Shown: positions 34,350 to 44,345 of the stretch, in pieces
Position numbering within the stretch: position 1 is the first letter of the stretch
Layout of the letters: each line of letters begins with the position of its first letter
Source: Brucella pseudogrignonensis
GTDB taxonomy: Bacteria; Pseudomonadota; Alphaproteobacteria; Rhizobiales; Rhizobiaceae
Direction: 5' to 3'
Length of the DNA: 64,000 nt
Assembly (NCBI RefSeq): GCF_032190615.1
Contig: NZ_JAVLAT010000002.1
Coordinates: forward strand, 796,001 to 860,000
Notes under the pieces: model-generated
What the model was told of the DNA's origin: nothing
What the model saw: the letters and a program-made list of their open reading frames with translations, nothing else
Databases searched by the model: none
Made by a program: the position numbers and the translations under genes

Positions 34350-35636
34350 CTATGATCTCTCTTTAAAAAGCACGCTCTGATCGAAAAGATAACGGTGAGA
34401 AAGCGGCAGACTTGCCGCGCCCATCGTCTTTCCATGAATGCCGACTCTGCCTTCCAGAATTTCGGGCGCCGAAAGCCCTTGCAGGTCGATGCGTTTAAGC
34501 TCCAATTTCGTTGCTTCGACGATTCTGAGCCGAACATTTTGCGGCAGCCAACCATCAATAATCGCAGCAGGAAAATCAATCACCGATGCGGCGGCAACGA
34601 CTGCATGGGCTAGTCCGCGTGCGGCCAGCGCAATCCATTCGTCTAACACATCGCCGAAATCCGGCCAGCTTTCCGGCGAAAGCCACAGCTCGTCGGACGA
34701 GATATCATGTTCATGCAACATTCGTTCAAGAACGAAAAGCGATGCTGTATCAATAAGCTGGATTGCTTCACGTTTATCGTCTGCTTCACGCATCCGCATC
34801 GGCATGGAACCCAGAGCGCCAGCATTCCCGGTTCTTCCTGGATACAGTGTGTTGTTCAACACAACGCCGCCGCCGATGAATGATCCGATTGAGAAATAAA
34901 CGAAATCCGTAAATTCAGGGCCGCGTCCGAAAGTCAGTTCTGCACCACAGGCGGCTGTGCCATCGTTTTGCAAAAAGACAGGAAAAGGCAGAGATGAACC
35001 GAAATCATGGATCAGATCGGCATCTAGCCAGGCGTTCATATCAGCAACGGGTGCGCCCACTTCTTCAACCCAATTCCAAAGTTCAAACGGGAGAGCAATC
35101 CCAAGGCCCGCAATCCGATCGCGTTTGTCAGCATCAAGCGCGGCAGTAAATTCAGCGATGCTATCGAAAGCAAAGGTCCGGATTATATCAGGAACAGGCC
35201 ATGCATAGGTGATGTGGCGGCGCTTGCGTATTTGGCCCAGAAAATCCATTAGGATTATTTCAGCGCTCCGGCGGCCTATCTTAAGGCCGAACGAGAAGAC
35301 GCCATCTGCGGCAAGTCGCATAGGCATGGAAGGCTGTCCGACACGCCCACGTACACGTTCGCCTTGCGTGATAAGGCCGTCCTTCTCCAATTCGCGAATA
35401 ATCACTGAAATTGTTTGCGCCGAAAGGCCTGTTTTCCGTGCTATATCGACACGCGCCATTGCACCGTGTCGGCGCACCAAAGCAAGCACAAGACGCTCGT
35501 TATAAGCGCGGACACCGATCTGATTGGACCCGCGATTGATGTTGACGCCTGTTTGCGCAAATTCCGGCAAAGCTGGCCCTGCGGCGGCGAGATCGCCGTG
35601 TTGCTCAGAACCACGTTCTGAAGTGTGCCTGACCAT
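34350..35636 (-). CDS. ROK-family transcriptional regulator (FrcR-like)
   Basis: Regulator of 428 residues with an N-terminal winged helix-turn-helix (MARVDIARKTGLSAQTISVIIRELEKDGLI at about 60-90) and a C-terminal ROK/sugar-kinase-like domain. The ROK domain keeps LQNDGTAACGAELTFGRG and a glycine-rich IGSFIGGGVVLNNTLYPGRTGNAGALG loop but lacks the usual CxCGxxGC zinc motif, so it is unlikely to be an active kinase. GGAGAGG precedes ATG 35636. Divergent from frcBCA with a large palindrome between, so control of fructose-type sugar uptake is the likely role. Confidence 0.88.
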   Translation of the reverse strand: MVRHTSERGSEQHGDLAAAGPALPEFAQTGVNINRGSNQIGVRAYNERLVLALVRRHGAMARVDIARKTGLSAQTISVIIRELEKDGLITQGERVRGRVGQPSMPMRLAADGVFSFGLKIGRRSAEIILMDFLGQIRKRRHITYAWPVPDIIRTFAFDSIAEFTAALDADKRDRIAGLGIALPFELWNWVEEVGAPVADMNAWLDADLIHDFGSSLPFPVFLQNDGTAACGAELTFGRGPEFTDFVYFSIGSFIGGGVVLNNTLYPGRTGNAGALGSMPMRMREADDKREAIQLIDTASLFVLERMLHEHDISSDELWLSPESWPDFGDVLDEWIALAARGLAHAVVAAASVIDFPAAIIDGWLPQNVRLRIVEATKLELKRIDLQGLSAPEILEGRVGIHGKTMGAASLPLSHRYLFDQSVLFKERS

Positions 35637-35805
35637 ATCCTCTCCCAGAATCCTGCAAATTTATTGAACCTGCCTATCCCAAACTTCGGTGTCGAGAAAG
35701 CCTAAACTTAAAGAACATATTAATCAAAACAGAGGGTTAGAGGCCTTTCTCACCCCCAATGCTGACGAGGGTTTTCTATTTCTCAATCAAGAGAGTGACA
35801 CAGCA

Positions 35806-35834
35806 AATTAATAAATCAAGTGGATTTATTAATT
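35806..35834. promoter_or_regulatory. Perfect 12-bp inverted repeat, likely ROK operator for frcBCA
   Basis: Arms AATTAATAAATC (35806-35817) and GATTTATTAATT (35823-35834) are perfectly complementary across a 5-nt spacer. It lies 77 nt before frcB and about 170 nt from the ROK regulator start. The AT-rich arms with an inner ATC/GAT resemble ROK (NagC/Mlc-like) operators. Confidence 0.75.
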
Positions 35835-35910
35835 GACTCTGCTATGAAGCCGTGTTTTGTTTTCATCACGCCGGGGGAAAGAGGAACCGGTTTCACTCTG
35901 GGAGGAGTTC

Positions 35911-36942
35911 ATGAAGAAGACAGTTTTTTCGACAGCGATTGCTGCCTTGACACTCGGTGTTGCTGCTTCCGTTGCAGCCCCAGCCAGCGCGGCTGATGTC
36001 GGCGCATGCCTGATTACCAAGACTGATACCAATCCGTTCTTCGTCAAGATGAAGGAAGGTGCTATCGCGAAAGCGAAGGAGCTTGGGGTTAATCTCAAGA
36101 CATATGCCGGCAAGATCGACGGCGATTCAGAAAGTCAGGTTGCCGCCATCGAAACCTGTATCGCAGATGGCACCAAGGGCATTCTGATTACCGCCTCAGA
36201 TACAAAAGGTATTGTGCCAACACTGCAAAAAGCCCGCGAGGCCGGTGCGTTGATTATCGCTCTCGATACACCGCTGGAACCAGCTGATGCGGCTGATGCA
36301 ACTTTCGCAACAGATAATTTCCTTGCGGGTGAGCTGGTCGGAAAATGGGCGGCTGCAACCCTCGGCGACAAGGCCAAGGATGCGCGTGTGGCCTTCCTTA
36401 ATCTGACGGCAGCGCAACCAAGTGTTGATGTTTTGCGTGATCAGGGCTTTGATGTCGGTTTCGGTATTGATCCGAAAGACAGAACGAAGCTCGGCGATGA
36501 AGACGATCCGCGTATCGTGGGCCGTGATCTTACTGACGGGAATGAAGAAGGTGGCCGTCGTGCCATGGAAAACCTTCTGCAAAAAGATCCGACCATCAAT
36601 GTCGTTCACACGATCAACGAGCCTGCTGCGGCTGGTGCCTATGAAGCTCTGAAGGCCTTGGGTCGTGAGAAGGACGTTCTGATCGTTTCGATTGATGGTG
36701 GTTGCCCTGGTGTTAAAAATGTCGAAGCTGGCGTGATCGGCGCGACATCGCAGCAATATCCGTTGCAAATGGCAGCGCTTGGCATCGAAGCCATTAAAAA
36801 ATTCGCAGATACAGGCGAAAAGCCTAAGCCGACCGAAGGTAAAACCTTCGTCGACACGGGTGTGGCTCTTGTCACCGACAAGCCCGTCGAAGGTGTGGAG
36901 TCAATCGACACCAAGACGGCGCTGGGCAAGTGCTGGGGCTAA
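35911..36942 (+). CDS. frcB: Fructose-type ABC transporter substrate-binding protein FrcB
   Basis: Periplasmic sugar-binding protein of 343 residues (PBP type 1, RbsB-like). The start is ATG 35911, with GGGAGGAG just upstream and a signal peptide ending A-S-A; an earlier in-frame ATG at 35857 lacks these. The mature sequence [19 protein letters not shown] matches FrcB of Sinorhizobium, which binds fructose and, less well, mannose and ribose. First gene of frcBCA. A perfect hairpin follows the stop. Opposite the ROK regulator with a large palindrome in between. No fructokinase (frcK) gene follows here. Confidence 0.92.
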   Translation: MKKTVFSTAIAALTLGVAASVAAPASAADVGACLITKTDTNPFFVKMKEGAIAKAKELGVNLKTYAGKIDGDSESQVAAIETCIADGTKGILITASDTKGIVPTLQKAREAGALIIALDTPLEPADAADATFATDNFLAGELVGKWAAATLGDKAKDARVAFLNLTAAQPSVDVLRDQGFDVGFGIDPKDRTKLGDEDDPRIVGRDLTDGNEEGGRRAMENLLQKDPTINVVHTINEPAAAGAYEALKALGREKDVLIVSIDGGCPGVKNVEAGVIGATSQQYPLQMAALGIEAIKKFADTGEKPKPTEGKTFVDTGVALVTDKPVEGVESIDTKTALGKCWG

Positions 36943-36959
36943 AAGCTGTGTGACAATCT

Positions 36960-36984
36960 GCATCCGGCAGCTTTTGCCGGATGC
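36960..36984 (+). promoter_or_regulatory. Intercistronic stem-loop between frcB and frcC
   Basis: Perfect 10-bp stem GCATCCGGCA (36960-36969) and TGCCGGATGC (36975-36984) with a GCTTT loop. No poly-T tail. It should stabilise frcB mRNA or cause partial termination, giving more binding protein than permease. Confidence 0.78.
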
Positions 36985-37011
36985 TCTTGCGCCATAAAGC
37001 AGGAGACAGAC

Positions 37012-38106
37012 ATGCGTGAGCCGCAGGCAACGACCACTGCCGTAAAATCATCAATGCAGGAATATGAAAAATCACTCTCGCAAAGTGCAAGCGATGTCGC
37101 CTCCTTCGATGCAGGCGATCATTCCGTGCTTTATCGCGTCAGACATTTTCTGCATCACAACCCGGCAGCGGTGCCATTGATTGTGCTCGTGATTTCGTTG
37201 CTGGTCTTCGGCATCACGCTGGGTGGCAAATTTTTTTCAGCATTTGCGTTGACACTCATTCTCCAGCAAGTCGCGATCACAGGCATTGTCGCCGCAGCGC
37301 AGACTCTGGTGATCCTGACCGCCGGTATCGATCTGTCGGTCGGCGCAATCATGGTTCTTTCTTCCGTTGTCATGGGACAGTTCACATTCCGCTACGGCTT
37401 GCCGGCGGAGCTTTCCATCCTGTGCGGTTTTGCGACCGGCGCGCTTTGTGGCTTCATCAACGGGTTTCTGATAGCCTATGTGCGTCTGCCACCCTTTATC
37501 GTTACGCTTGGCATGTGGCAGGTCATCCTTGCTACGAACTTCCTTTACTCCGCCAATGAAACCATTCGCGCACAGGAAATCACGGCAGAAGCTCCGATTT
37601 TGCAGTTCTTTGGCGAAAGCATTCGTATTGGCGGAGCTGTATTTACTTATGGCGTGATCGCTATGGTGCTTTTGGTCCTGTTCCTCTGGTTTGTGCTCAA
37701 CCATACGGCATGGGGACGTCACGTCTATGCTATTGGTGATGATCCCGAAGCCGCAAAATTGTCGGGCGTTTCGGTGAAGCCTATCCTCATGTCAGTCTAT
37801 ATTCTGGCGGGGCTTATCTGTGCGCTTGCTGGCTGGGCTATGATTGGGCGCCTTGGCTCCGTATCACCGACGGCAGGGCAGTTTGCCAATATTGAATCCA
37901 TTACAGCCGTCGTGATCGGTGGGATTTCGCTCTTTGGCGGGCGGGGTTCCATCCTTGGTACGATGTTTGGTGCATTGATTGTTGGTGTTTTCTCCTTGGG
38001 GCTACGTCTGTGGGGCACAGACCCACAATGGACCTACCTCCTGATTGGTGTTCTTATTATTGCCGCCGTTGCCATTGACCAGTGGATCAGAAAGGCTGCA
38101 GCATGA
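37012..38106 (+). CDS. frcC: Fructose-type ABC transporter permease FrcC
   Basis: Inner-membrane permease of 364 residues with about 8-10 membrane segments after a 50-residue polar head. ILTAGIDLSVGAIMVLSSVVMG and the conserved GRHVYAIGDDPEAAKLSGV block identify the RbsC/FrcC family (BPD_transp_2). It overlaps frcA by 4 nt (ATGA 38103-38106). Forms the membrane channel for the FrcB ligand. Confidence 0.92.
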   Translation: MREPQATTTAVKSSMQEYEKSLSQSASDVASFDAGDHSVLYRVRHFLHHNPAAVPLIVLVISLLVFGITLGGKFFSAFALTLILQQVAITGIVAAAQTLVILTAGIDLSVGAIMVLSSVVMGQFTFRYGLPAELSILCGFATGALCGFINGFLIAYVRLPPFIVTLGMWQVILATNFLYSANETIRAQEITAEAPILQFFGESIRIGGAVFTYGVIAMVLLVLFLWFVLNHTAWGRHVYAIGDDPEAAKLSGVSVKPILMSVYILAGLICALAGWAMIGRLGSVSPTAGQFANIESITAVVIGGISLFGGRGSILGTMFGALIVGVFSLGLRLWGTDPQWTYLLIGVLIIAAVAIDQWIRKAAA

Positions 38107-38885
38107 AAACCTCACCCACGCCTGTTCTCTCTGCTAAAGGTCTCGTCAAGCGCTATGGACGTGTTACGGCGCTCGACCGTGCCGATTTCGACCTCTATCC
38201 GGGGGAGATTCTTGCCGTCATTGGTGATAATGGCGCGGGCAAGTCGTCGCTGATCAAGGCGCTTTCGGGAGCCATTCGCCCTGACGAGGGTGAAATCCTG
38301 CTTGATGGCAAGCCAGTCAGCTTCAATTCTCCCATGGAAGCGCGTCATGCAGGCATTGAGACGGTTTATCAGAACCTCGCTCTTTCACCTGCGTTATCCA
38401 TAGCAGACAACCTGTTTCTTGGGCGCGAAATTCGCCGCAAGGGTCCGCTTGGTTCATTACTCAGGATGCTTGATCGCGGGGCGATGGAAAAGATTGCGCG
38501 CGAAAAGCTCTCCGAACTCGGCCTGATGACGATTCAAAACATCAGCCAGGCGGTGGAGACCCTGTCTGGCGGTCAGCGGCAGGGCGTTGCCGTTGCTCGC
38601 GCTGCAGCCTTCGGCTCGAAAGTTGTCATCATGGACGAGCCGACCGCCGCACTTGGCGTGAAGGAATCACGCCGTGTGCTTGAGCTTATTCAGGATGTGA
38701 AAGCACGTGGAATGCCGATTGTGCTGATTTCGCACAACATGCCGCATGTATTTGAAGTGGCTGATCGCATCCATATTCATCGCCTTGGTCGCCGTCTGAC
38801 GGTGGTCGATCCGAAGCAATATTCCATGTCGGACGCTGTTGCACTGATGACAGGCGCGATGGCACCGCCGGCAGAAGCGGCCTGA
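38103..38885 (+). CDS. frcA: Fructose-type ABC transporter ATP-binding protein FrcA
   Basis: Single-domain ATPase of 260 residues, as in Sinorhizobium FrcA and unlike the double-domain RbsA. Walker A GDNGAGKSS (about 40-48), signature LSGGQRQGVAVARA, Walker B VVIMDEPTAALG and switch LISHNM are all present. Start ATG 38103 is coupled to the frcC stop; the slightly longer reading from 38082 is inside frcC. Last gene of the operon, followed by 154 nt and then a SorC-family regulator. Confidence 0.92.
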   Translation: MKTSPTPVLSAKGLVKRYGRVTALDRADFDLYPGEILAVIGDNGAGKSSLIKALSGAIRPDEGEILLDGKPVSFNSPMEARHAGIETVYQNLALSPALSIADNLFLGREIRRKGPLGSLLRMLDRGAMEKIAREKLSELGLMTIQNISQAVETLSGGQRQGVAVARAAAFGSKVVIMDEPTAALGVKESRRVLELIQDVKARGMPIVLISHNMPHVFEVADRIHIHRLGRRLTVVDPKQYSMSDAVALMTGAMAPPAEAA

Positions 38886-39039
38886 TCGCTTTTGATGGCC
38901 ATCATCCTTATGTCCAAAAAGACCTTGCGAGCGAACCCCAACTTGTGAAATGAGTTGAGAAATCAAAAGGAAAAGGTTTCCTCCGGCCAATCTTTCAAAA
39001 AGATGATGCACCGGATTTCACCACGGGCAAAGGCGGTCA

Positions 39040-39996
39040 ATGAGCGAGAGTTTTGCATCAGTCGATGACGAGCAGGAGCGCGCGCGCGTAGCTTGGCTCT
39101 ATTTCATTGGTGGCCAGACCCAACAGGAAATCGCGCAACGGCTCAATATAACGCGACTAAAGGTCAACAAGATCATTGGTCAGGTCCGCGAATCGGGACA
39201 GATACAGGTCAATGTCAGCCTTCCGCTTGTCGATTGCATCGTCTTGGCGGAAAAGGTCGCAGCCCGCTACGGCCTTGCCGATGTCGTAGTTGTACCAGAC
39301 CTTGATGACTATCTTGAGCAGAAACGCGTGATCGGTGAAGCTGCAGGAACCATGGCAAGCGAACTGATTGCAGGACGCGATATGGGGATAGGGATCGCTT
39401 CAGGCCGCACTTTGAGCTTTGCAGTCAGGAGTCTGCGTTCGCGTCCCAAGCCGGAAAGCTGGGTCGTCAGTCTGACGGGCGGCGTGACCAGCGGCTCCTC
39501 AACCAATACGTTTGAAGTTGCGACCGATTTTGCCCGCACGCTAGGTGTTGAGTGCCACTATCTGACTGCTCCGATCTATTGTGCCAACCGCGAAAGCCGC
39601 GAGGCCATACTCCTGAGCGATGAATTGACAGACGTGCTTGCCCGCACCGAAATTGCCGATATCGGCCTTGTCTCATGTGGCGCACTGACATCGGAAACGT
39701 CGCTCACCCATATCCGGGTGGTAAAAGACAATCTTGATGCAGTGCTGAAGCTCGGAGCCGTTGGAGAGTTTCTGGGATATTTTCTTGATGCTCAAGGTCA
39801 ACCGATTGGCCATTTCCTCAATGATTCAATCATTGCCTTGCCACCGGACAAGCTCAAACTCAAACCGGCATCGGTTCTGGTTTCAGGTGGGCTGAGCAAA
39901 ATCCCAATTATCCGGGCCATTCTGCGCGGTGGTTATGTCAATCGTCTCGTCACGAATGAAGGTGTTGCGCATGCACTGTTGCAGGGGCCGCGTTAA
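39040..39996 (+). CDS. SorC/DeoR-type sugar-responsive transcriptional regulator
   Basis: Regulator of 318 residues. An N-terminal helix-turn-helix (TQQEIAQRLNITRLKVNKII at about 27-46) precedes a SorC sugar-binding domain with GIASGRTLSFAVRSL, LTGGVTSGSSTN and the C-terminal NEGVAHALL signature. In the same family, EryD controls erythritol genes in Brucella. It runs convergent to the polyol-type ABC and kinase operon at 40019-45334, so it is the best local candidate to control that operon; it could also act on frcBCA. The stop codon lies inside a strong terminator-like hairpin. Confidence 0.85.
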   Translation: MSESFASVDDEQERARVAWLYFIGGQTQQEIAQRLNITRLKVNKIIGQVRESGQIQVNVSLPLVDCIVLAEKVAARYGLADVVVVPDLDDYLEQKRVIGEAAGTMASELIAGRDMGIGIASGRTLSFAVRSLRSRPKPESWVVSLTGGVTSGSSTNTFEVATDFARTLGVECHYLTAPIYCANRESREAILLSDELTDVLARTEIADIGLVSCGALTSETSLTHIRVVKDNLDAVLKLGAVGEFLGYFLDAQGQPIGHFLNDSIIALPPDKLKLKPASVLVSGGLSKIPIIRAILRGGYVNRLVTNEGVAHALLQGPR

Positions 39997-40008
39997 ACAC
40001 GGCCCCTG
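39982..40008. terminator. Hairpin between convergent SorC regulator and kinase genes
   Basis: CAGGGGCC(G) and (C)GGCCCCTG form a 9-bp GC-rich stem with a 9-nt loop that contains the SorC-gene stop codon. There is no long T run, so it is either a weak bidirectional terminator or an mRNA 3'-end stabiliser. Confidence 0.6.
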
Positions 40009-40018
40009 TTCTAATTGA

Positions 40019-41782
40019 TTAAGCCTTTGCTTGAAGCGCTTCTGCCATGGCGCGCAATGTTACGAATGTAGACGCTGCACCCGGATCGATATGGCCGATC
40101 GAGCGTTCACCAAGCTTGGCGGAACGGCCACGACGCGATTCCATTGCAGCCGTCGCCTTCATTCCCGCCTCTGCGCCATTGCGTGCCGCAATCAGCACGT
40201 CGAGCGTGGATTTTCCTGCTTTCGCGGCTTGATTGGCAGCTTCGACCGCTGGAACCCATGCGTCAATCATCGTCTTGTCGCCCGGTGCAGCGCGGCCGCG
40301 ATCCTGGATACCCTGCGATGCCGCAGCTAACCATTCGGCAATGCCATTGCCATCAAGATTCAGACGATTGCTGACAGCCGTACCCGCACGCAGGAACGCG
40401 GTTGCATAAAGCGGACCTGACGAAGCGCCAACCGCATCCAGAAACGCCTTGGCCATGCGCTTGCAGATAGCTTCAATGGTTTCATCGCCCTGTTCGTCTT
40501 CAAGCGCATGTTGCACGGCCTTCCAGCCGATTTCCATGGTAATGCCATGATCACCATCACCGATCACGCCGTCGAGCTCCGAAAGCCAGTTCTTCTCGGC
40601 AATGATCTGATTGCCGACATTCATCATCATCGCTTTGAACAGCGCAGGCGTTACATCACCATCGGTGAGGAGCTTGCGCGGCGCGTCCGATGCTGCTTCC
40701 TTATGTTCAACAGCGCGTGCTACCTTGCGGCTTGAAGCCGGTTCACGATCCGCTGACTGCACAGCACCAACCGTTAAGGCTGGGGTATGGCATGGATGAT
40801 CGAGCAGCGCTTGCAACGTCGCATCGAGCTTCATCAGCGTGACCGACGCACCAGCCATTTCAAGCGATGTTGCATATTCGCCCACCCACGAAGCATGGAT
40901 CTGAATTTCCCTGCCATCCAGAATCTGCTTTACGCGGCGGAAGATCAGATAAAGCTCGATATGGGTTGTTGCACCCAGTCCATTGACCAGAACCGCTACG
41001 CGATCTCCAGCCTTGAGCGCGAGCTCTTCCAGCACCGAAGCCATCAATTCGTCGGTGACTTCATCCGCAGGTGCAAGCTTCTGGCGACGGATGCCGGGCT
41101 CGCCATGCAATCCCATCCCGATTTCCATTTCATCGTCGCCGATGGAAAAATTCGGCTTGCCGGTCTGCGGCAGCGAGCAGGGGCTTAAAGCCACGCCCAT
41201 CGAACGGGTCGCTTCATTGGCAGCCTGAGCAAGCGCTTCAACGCGCGGCAGCGATTCACCGAGATCAGCGGCAGCACCGGCCACCTTGAATACAAAGAAA
41301 TCACCGGCAATGCCGCGACGCTCCGACTTGCGATCAAGCGGCGCTGAGGCCACATCGTCGGCCACTGCGACGTGACGCACATCCATGCCATCCTGTGCGA
41401 GTTCTTCCGCAGCCATGGTGAAGTTGAGAACATCGCCGGTGTAGTTGCCATAGAGCATCAAAACGCCAGCGCCACCATCGGCAGCGCGTGCCGCTTCCGC
41501 AATATGTGCAGGTGATGGAGATGCAAACACGTTGCCAACGGCTGCTGCATCTGCAAGGCCGCGTCCGACATAGCCTGCAAAAGCTGGCTCGTGTCCTGAG
41601 CCACCACCCACAACGATGCCGACCTTGCCTTCACGCGGGCCATCGACCGCCACAACCGCACGACCGGTTTCGCCCTCAACGCGCAGAATATCAGGATGCG
41701 CACCAACCATGCCTTCGATCATTTCTGCAATGATGTTTTCAGGCGCGTTGATCAGCTTCTTCGTTTTGACTTCTTCATTCAT
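40019..41782 (-). CDS. Dihydroxyacetone kinase family protein, fused DhaK-DhaL
   Basis: ATP-dependent ketose kinase of 587 residues. The DhaK domain (about 1-330) has VVGGGSGHEPAFAGYVGRGL and, near residue 220, the GMGLHGEPG motif whose histidine forms the covalent adduct with the ketone. The DhaL domain (about 375-585) has LDGVIGDGDHGITME, whose aspartates bind Mg-ATP, and SSGPLYATAFL. Fusion indicates an ATP-dependent rather than phosphotransferase-dependent enzyme. Last gene of a sugar ABC operon. Relatives phosphorylate dihydroxyacetone or C4 ketoses such as erythrulose; with the importer, a C3/C4 polyol or ketose is the likely substrate. Confidence 0.9.
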   Translation of the reverse strand: MNEEVKTKKLINAPENIIAEMIEGMVGAHPDILRVEGETGRAVVAVDGPREGKVGIVVGGGSGHEPAFAGYVGRGLADAAAVGNVFASPSPAHIAEAARAADGGAGVLMLYGNYTGDVLNFTMAAEELAQDGMDVRHVAVADDVASAPLDRKSERRGIAGDFFVFKVAGAAADLGESLPRVEALAQAANEATRSMGVALSPCSLPQTGKPNFSIGDDEMEIGMGLHGEPGIRRQKLAPADEVTDELMASVLEELALKAGDRVAVLVNGLGATTHIELYLIFRRVKQILDGREIQIHASWVGEYATSLEMAGASVTLMKLDATLQALLDHPCHTPALTVGAVQSADREPASSRKVARAVEHKEAASDAPRKLLTDGDVTPALFKAMMMNVGNQIIAEKNWLSELDGVIGDGDHGITMEIGWKAVQHALEDEQGDETIEAICKRMAKAFLDAVGASSGPLYATAFLRAGTAVSNRLNLDGNGIAEWLAAASQGIQDRGRAAPGDKTMIDAWVPAVEAANQAAKAGKSTLDVLIAARNGAEAGMKATAAMESRRGRSAKLGERSIGHIDPGAASTFVTLRAMAEALQAKA

Positions 41783-41817
41783 GTCTTTAGCTTTCTAAAA
41801 CTCGTCGCGTGTTCAGC

Positions 41818-42783
41818 TCAGTGGGCATCCCGGCGCAGATAGCGACGCGATATGGCATCGAAAGAGATGGCCAGCACGACGATTGCACCCGAAACAATGC
41901 CCTGCCAGTAAGGGGAGACACCGAACAGAACGATAATGTTTTCAATAATAGCGATGATACCTGCACCGAATATCGCACCAATCGGGCTGCCGATACCACC
42001 CGTTGTGGCAACGCCGCCGATGACAGATGCTGCAATCGGAGCCAGAACCCAGCTATCACCAATCGACGGCTGTGCAGTTCCGAGACGCGCCACCATCAAC
42101 ACACCAGCCAGACCTGCAATGGCGCCAGCAGCGCCGAACACCATCAGACGCACACGATCCACGCGAATGCCCAGCATGCGGGCACCGTCACGATTGTTGC
42201 CGATCGCATACATGTAACGTCCAAACGGAGTTTTCAGCATTACGAATGTCGCGATCAACAGGGCCACAAACATGATGATGAATGGCACCGGCACGCCGAA
42301 CAAATCTCCACGGCCAAGATATTGCACATCCCGCGGAATACCTGTGATGGCAACACCGCGCGTCAGCACCAGATTGGCTCCGCCGAAAATGCCCGCTGTA
42401 CCAATGGTGAGCACTAGTGAATGCAGGCGGAGGAAGGTGACGAGGAAACCGTTAAATAAACCAAGGCAAAGGCCAAGCAGAATGGCCAGCAACATTGCCG
42501 AATAAGGCTCAAAACCCATGCGGACCATCAAGATTCCGGAGACCACGCCGCAAAGCCCACCGATCACGCCAAGCGACAGATCGAGCTCGCCCAGCACCAT
42601 CAACATCGACTGTGCAATGGTGATGAGGCCGACAAAGGCGAGGCCGCGTGCAACAACCGACAGATTATAGGGCGTCAGGAAGTAAGGCGACATGATGGCC
42701 GAAAGGCCAAAGATCACCAGAAGGGCCACAAAGACACCGGCCAGCGGCGTGCGGATGAGATTGGAAAGGGGATTAGTTTGCAT
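41818..42783 (-). CDS. Polyol/ribose-type ABC transporter permease (RbsC-like)
   Basis: Inner-membrane permease of 321 residues with about ten hydrophobic segments and the RbsC-family blocks MVLGELDLSLGVIGGLCGVVSG and GRYMYAIGNNRDGARMLGI. The ATG at 42783 overlaps the ATPase stop by 11 nt. Lies between the ATPase and the DhaK-DhaL kinase genes. Confidence 0.9.
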   Translation of the reverse strand: MQTNPLSNLIRTPLAGVFVALLVIFGLSAIMSPYFLTPYNLSVVARGLAFVGLITIAQSMLMVLGELDLSLGVIGGLCGVVSGILMVRMGFEPYSAMLLAILLGLCLGLFNGFLVTFLRLHSLVLTIGTAGIFGGANLVLTRGVAITGIPRDVQYLGRGDLFGVPVPFIIMFVALLIATFVMLKTPFGRYMYAIGNNRDGARMLGIRVDRVRLMVFGAAGAIAGLAGVLMVARLGTAQPSIGDSWVLAPIAASVIGGVATTGGIGSPIGAIFGAGIIAIIENIIVLFGVSPYWQGIVSGAIVVLAISFDAISRRYLRRDAH

Positions 42784-44272
42784 CGGCTTTTACCTCTGTT
42801 CCAAAGATCGCGCCCACGAGTGTTTCATTGTTGGTATCGGTGGTGGAGAACTCACCGGTGATATGGCCGTTATGCATGGTGATGATACGGCTTGCGCATT
42901 TCTGCAATTCGTTGAGTTCCGAGGAGACGAGGATGACACCGACGCCTTCTTCGGCGAGATTCTTCATGATGCGATAAATCTCGGATTTGGTGCGGATATC
43001 GATGCCCTTCGTCGGCTCATCAAAGATCAGCACGCGTGGGCGCGTCGCCATGGCGCGACCGATAATCGCTTTCTGCTGATTGCCACCCGAGAGCTGGGAG
43101 ATGCGCTTGCCCATGCCAGACGTTCGGATCCCGTAATCATCGATAATCGTCTGCACGATGTTGCGTTCACGGGCGTCGGAAATGCCGAACCTGCCGCTGG
43201 TCAGCTCCAGGATCGAAATGCCGATATTTTCGCGCAACGACAGAAGCGGCAGAATGCCGTGATGCTTGCGCTCTTCTGAAAGATAGAGCATGCCGCCGGA
43301 AACCGAGCGCGAGGTATCATTGAGTGTCCAGCTTTCGCCCTCGATCTTCACAGTGCCCGCTTTGGCGTTCAAAAAGCCGAAGATCGTCTGCATCACTTCG
43401 GAGCGTCCAGCGCCCACCAGTCCGGCAAAGCCCAAAATCTCGCCTTTGCGCAGATCAAAACTGATGTCTTCAAAGCGCGAACCGGACAGCCCGCGCACTT
43501 CCATGATGGTTTCAGTGGTCGGTTTTGACGGGCGGAAATGTTCATCAAAGGAAAGATCGCGGCCAGACATGGCGCGGATCAGATCGGCTTCGGTGATGTC
43601 CTTGATCTGACCGCTTTCAATCTTCGTGCCATTGCGCAGAACGGTATAATCATCGCCAATCTGGAAGACTTCTTCCATCTTATGACTGATGAAAACAATT
43701 GCATGGTCGCGATCAAGCAGGCCGCGAATGACTTTGAAGACACGCTCGACTTCAACACGCGTCAGCGACGAGGTTGGCTCATCAAGGATCAGCACCTTCA
43801 TCTGCGCATTGGTGCAGGCGCGTGCAATCTGCAAGAGCTGCTGATCGGATACGGAAATATTGGCAACCAAATCATCCGGCTGCGCTTCAATGCCGAAACG
43901 GTCGAGATAGGATTTTGCCTCTTCCAGCAAAGCCTTGCGGTTGACGGTAAAGCCGCCATGGCCAGTTCTGTTGAACGGCATGAATAGATTTTCCGCAACG
44001 CTCATCTGCGGGAACAAGGTCAGTTCCTGCGGGACATAGGCGACGTTTTTATAGAGTGCAGGATCCGCCACCGGATCGCGCCCATCGATCAGCACCTGAC
44101 CGCGCGAAGCGCTGTCGGTTCCGGTCAGAATTTTAACGAGGGTTGATTTGCCAGCACCGTTTTCACCAGCAAGAATATGTGTGCGACCCAGCTCGATTTT
44201 CAGGTCAACACCATCCAGCGCGGTTACGCCCGGAAAGTCCCGGCCTAATCCGCTTGTTTCAAGATAAGCCAT
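42773..44272 (-). CDS. Polyol/ribose-type ABC ATPase, two nucleotide-binding domains (RbsA-like)
   Basis: ATPase of 499 residues with two domains as in RbsA and MglA. Domain 1 has a full Walker A (GENGAGKST) but a degenerate signature (ISVSDQQLLQIARA); domain 2 has a degenerate Walker A (GLVGAGRSE) but a full signature (LSGGNQQKAIIGRAM). This is the normal asymmetric pattern for carbohydrate uptake transporter family 2. Start ATG 44272 has AAGGTG six bases upstream; a GTG at 44281 is less likely. Confidence 0.92.
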   Translation of the reverse strand: MAYLETSGLGRDFPGVTALDGVDLKIELGRTHILAGENGAGKSTLVKILTGTDSASRGQVLIDGRDPVADPALYKNVAYVPQELTLFPQMSVAENLFMPFNRTGHGGFTVNRKALLEEAKSYLDRFGIEAQPDDLVANISVSDQQLLQIARACTNAQMKVLILDEPTSSLTRVEVERVFKVIRGLLDRDHAIVFISHKMEEVFQIGDDYTVLRNGTKIESGQIKDITEADLIRAMSGRDLSFDEHFRPSKPTTETIMEVRGLSGSRFEDISFDLRKGEILGFAGLVGAGRSEVMQTIFGFLNAKAGTVKIEGESWTLNDTSRSVSGGMLYLSEERKHHGILPLLSLRENIGISILELTSGRFGISDARERNIVQTIIDDYGIRTSGMGKRISQLSGGNQQKAIIGRAMATRPRVLIFDEPTKGIDIRTKSEIYRIMKNLAEEGVGVILVSSELNELQKCASRIITMHNGHITGEFSTTDTNNETLVGAIFGTEVKADAN

Positions 44273-44345
44273 GATGGACACCTTGGAAAACTATCGCTGC
44301 GTTTCCGACAAGCTGCCGGTCATAGCCGATAGAACAGGAAAAAAG

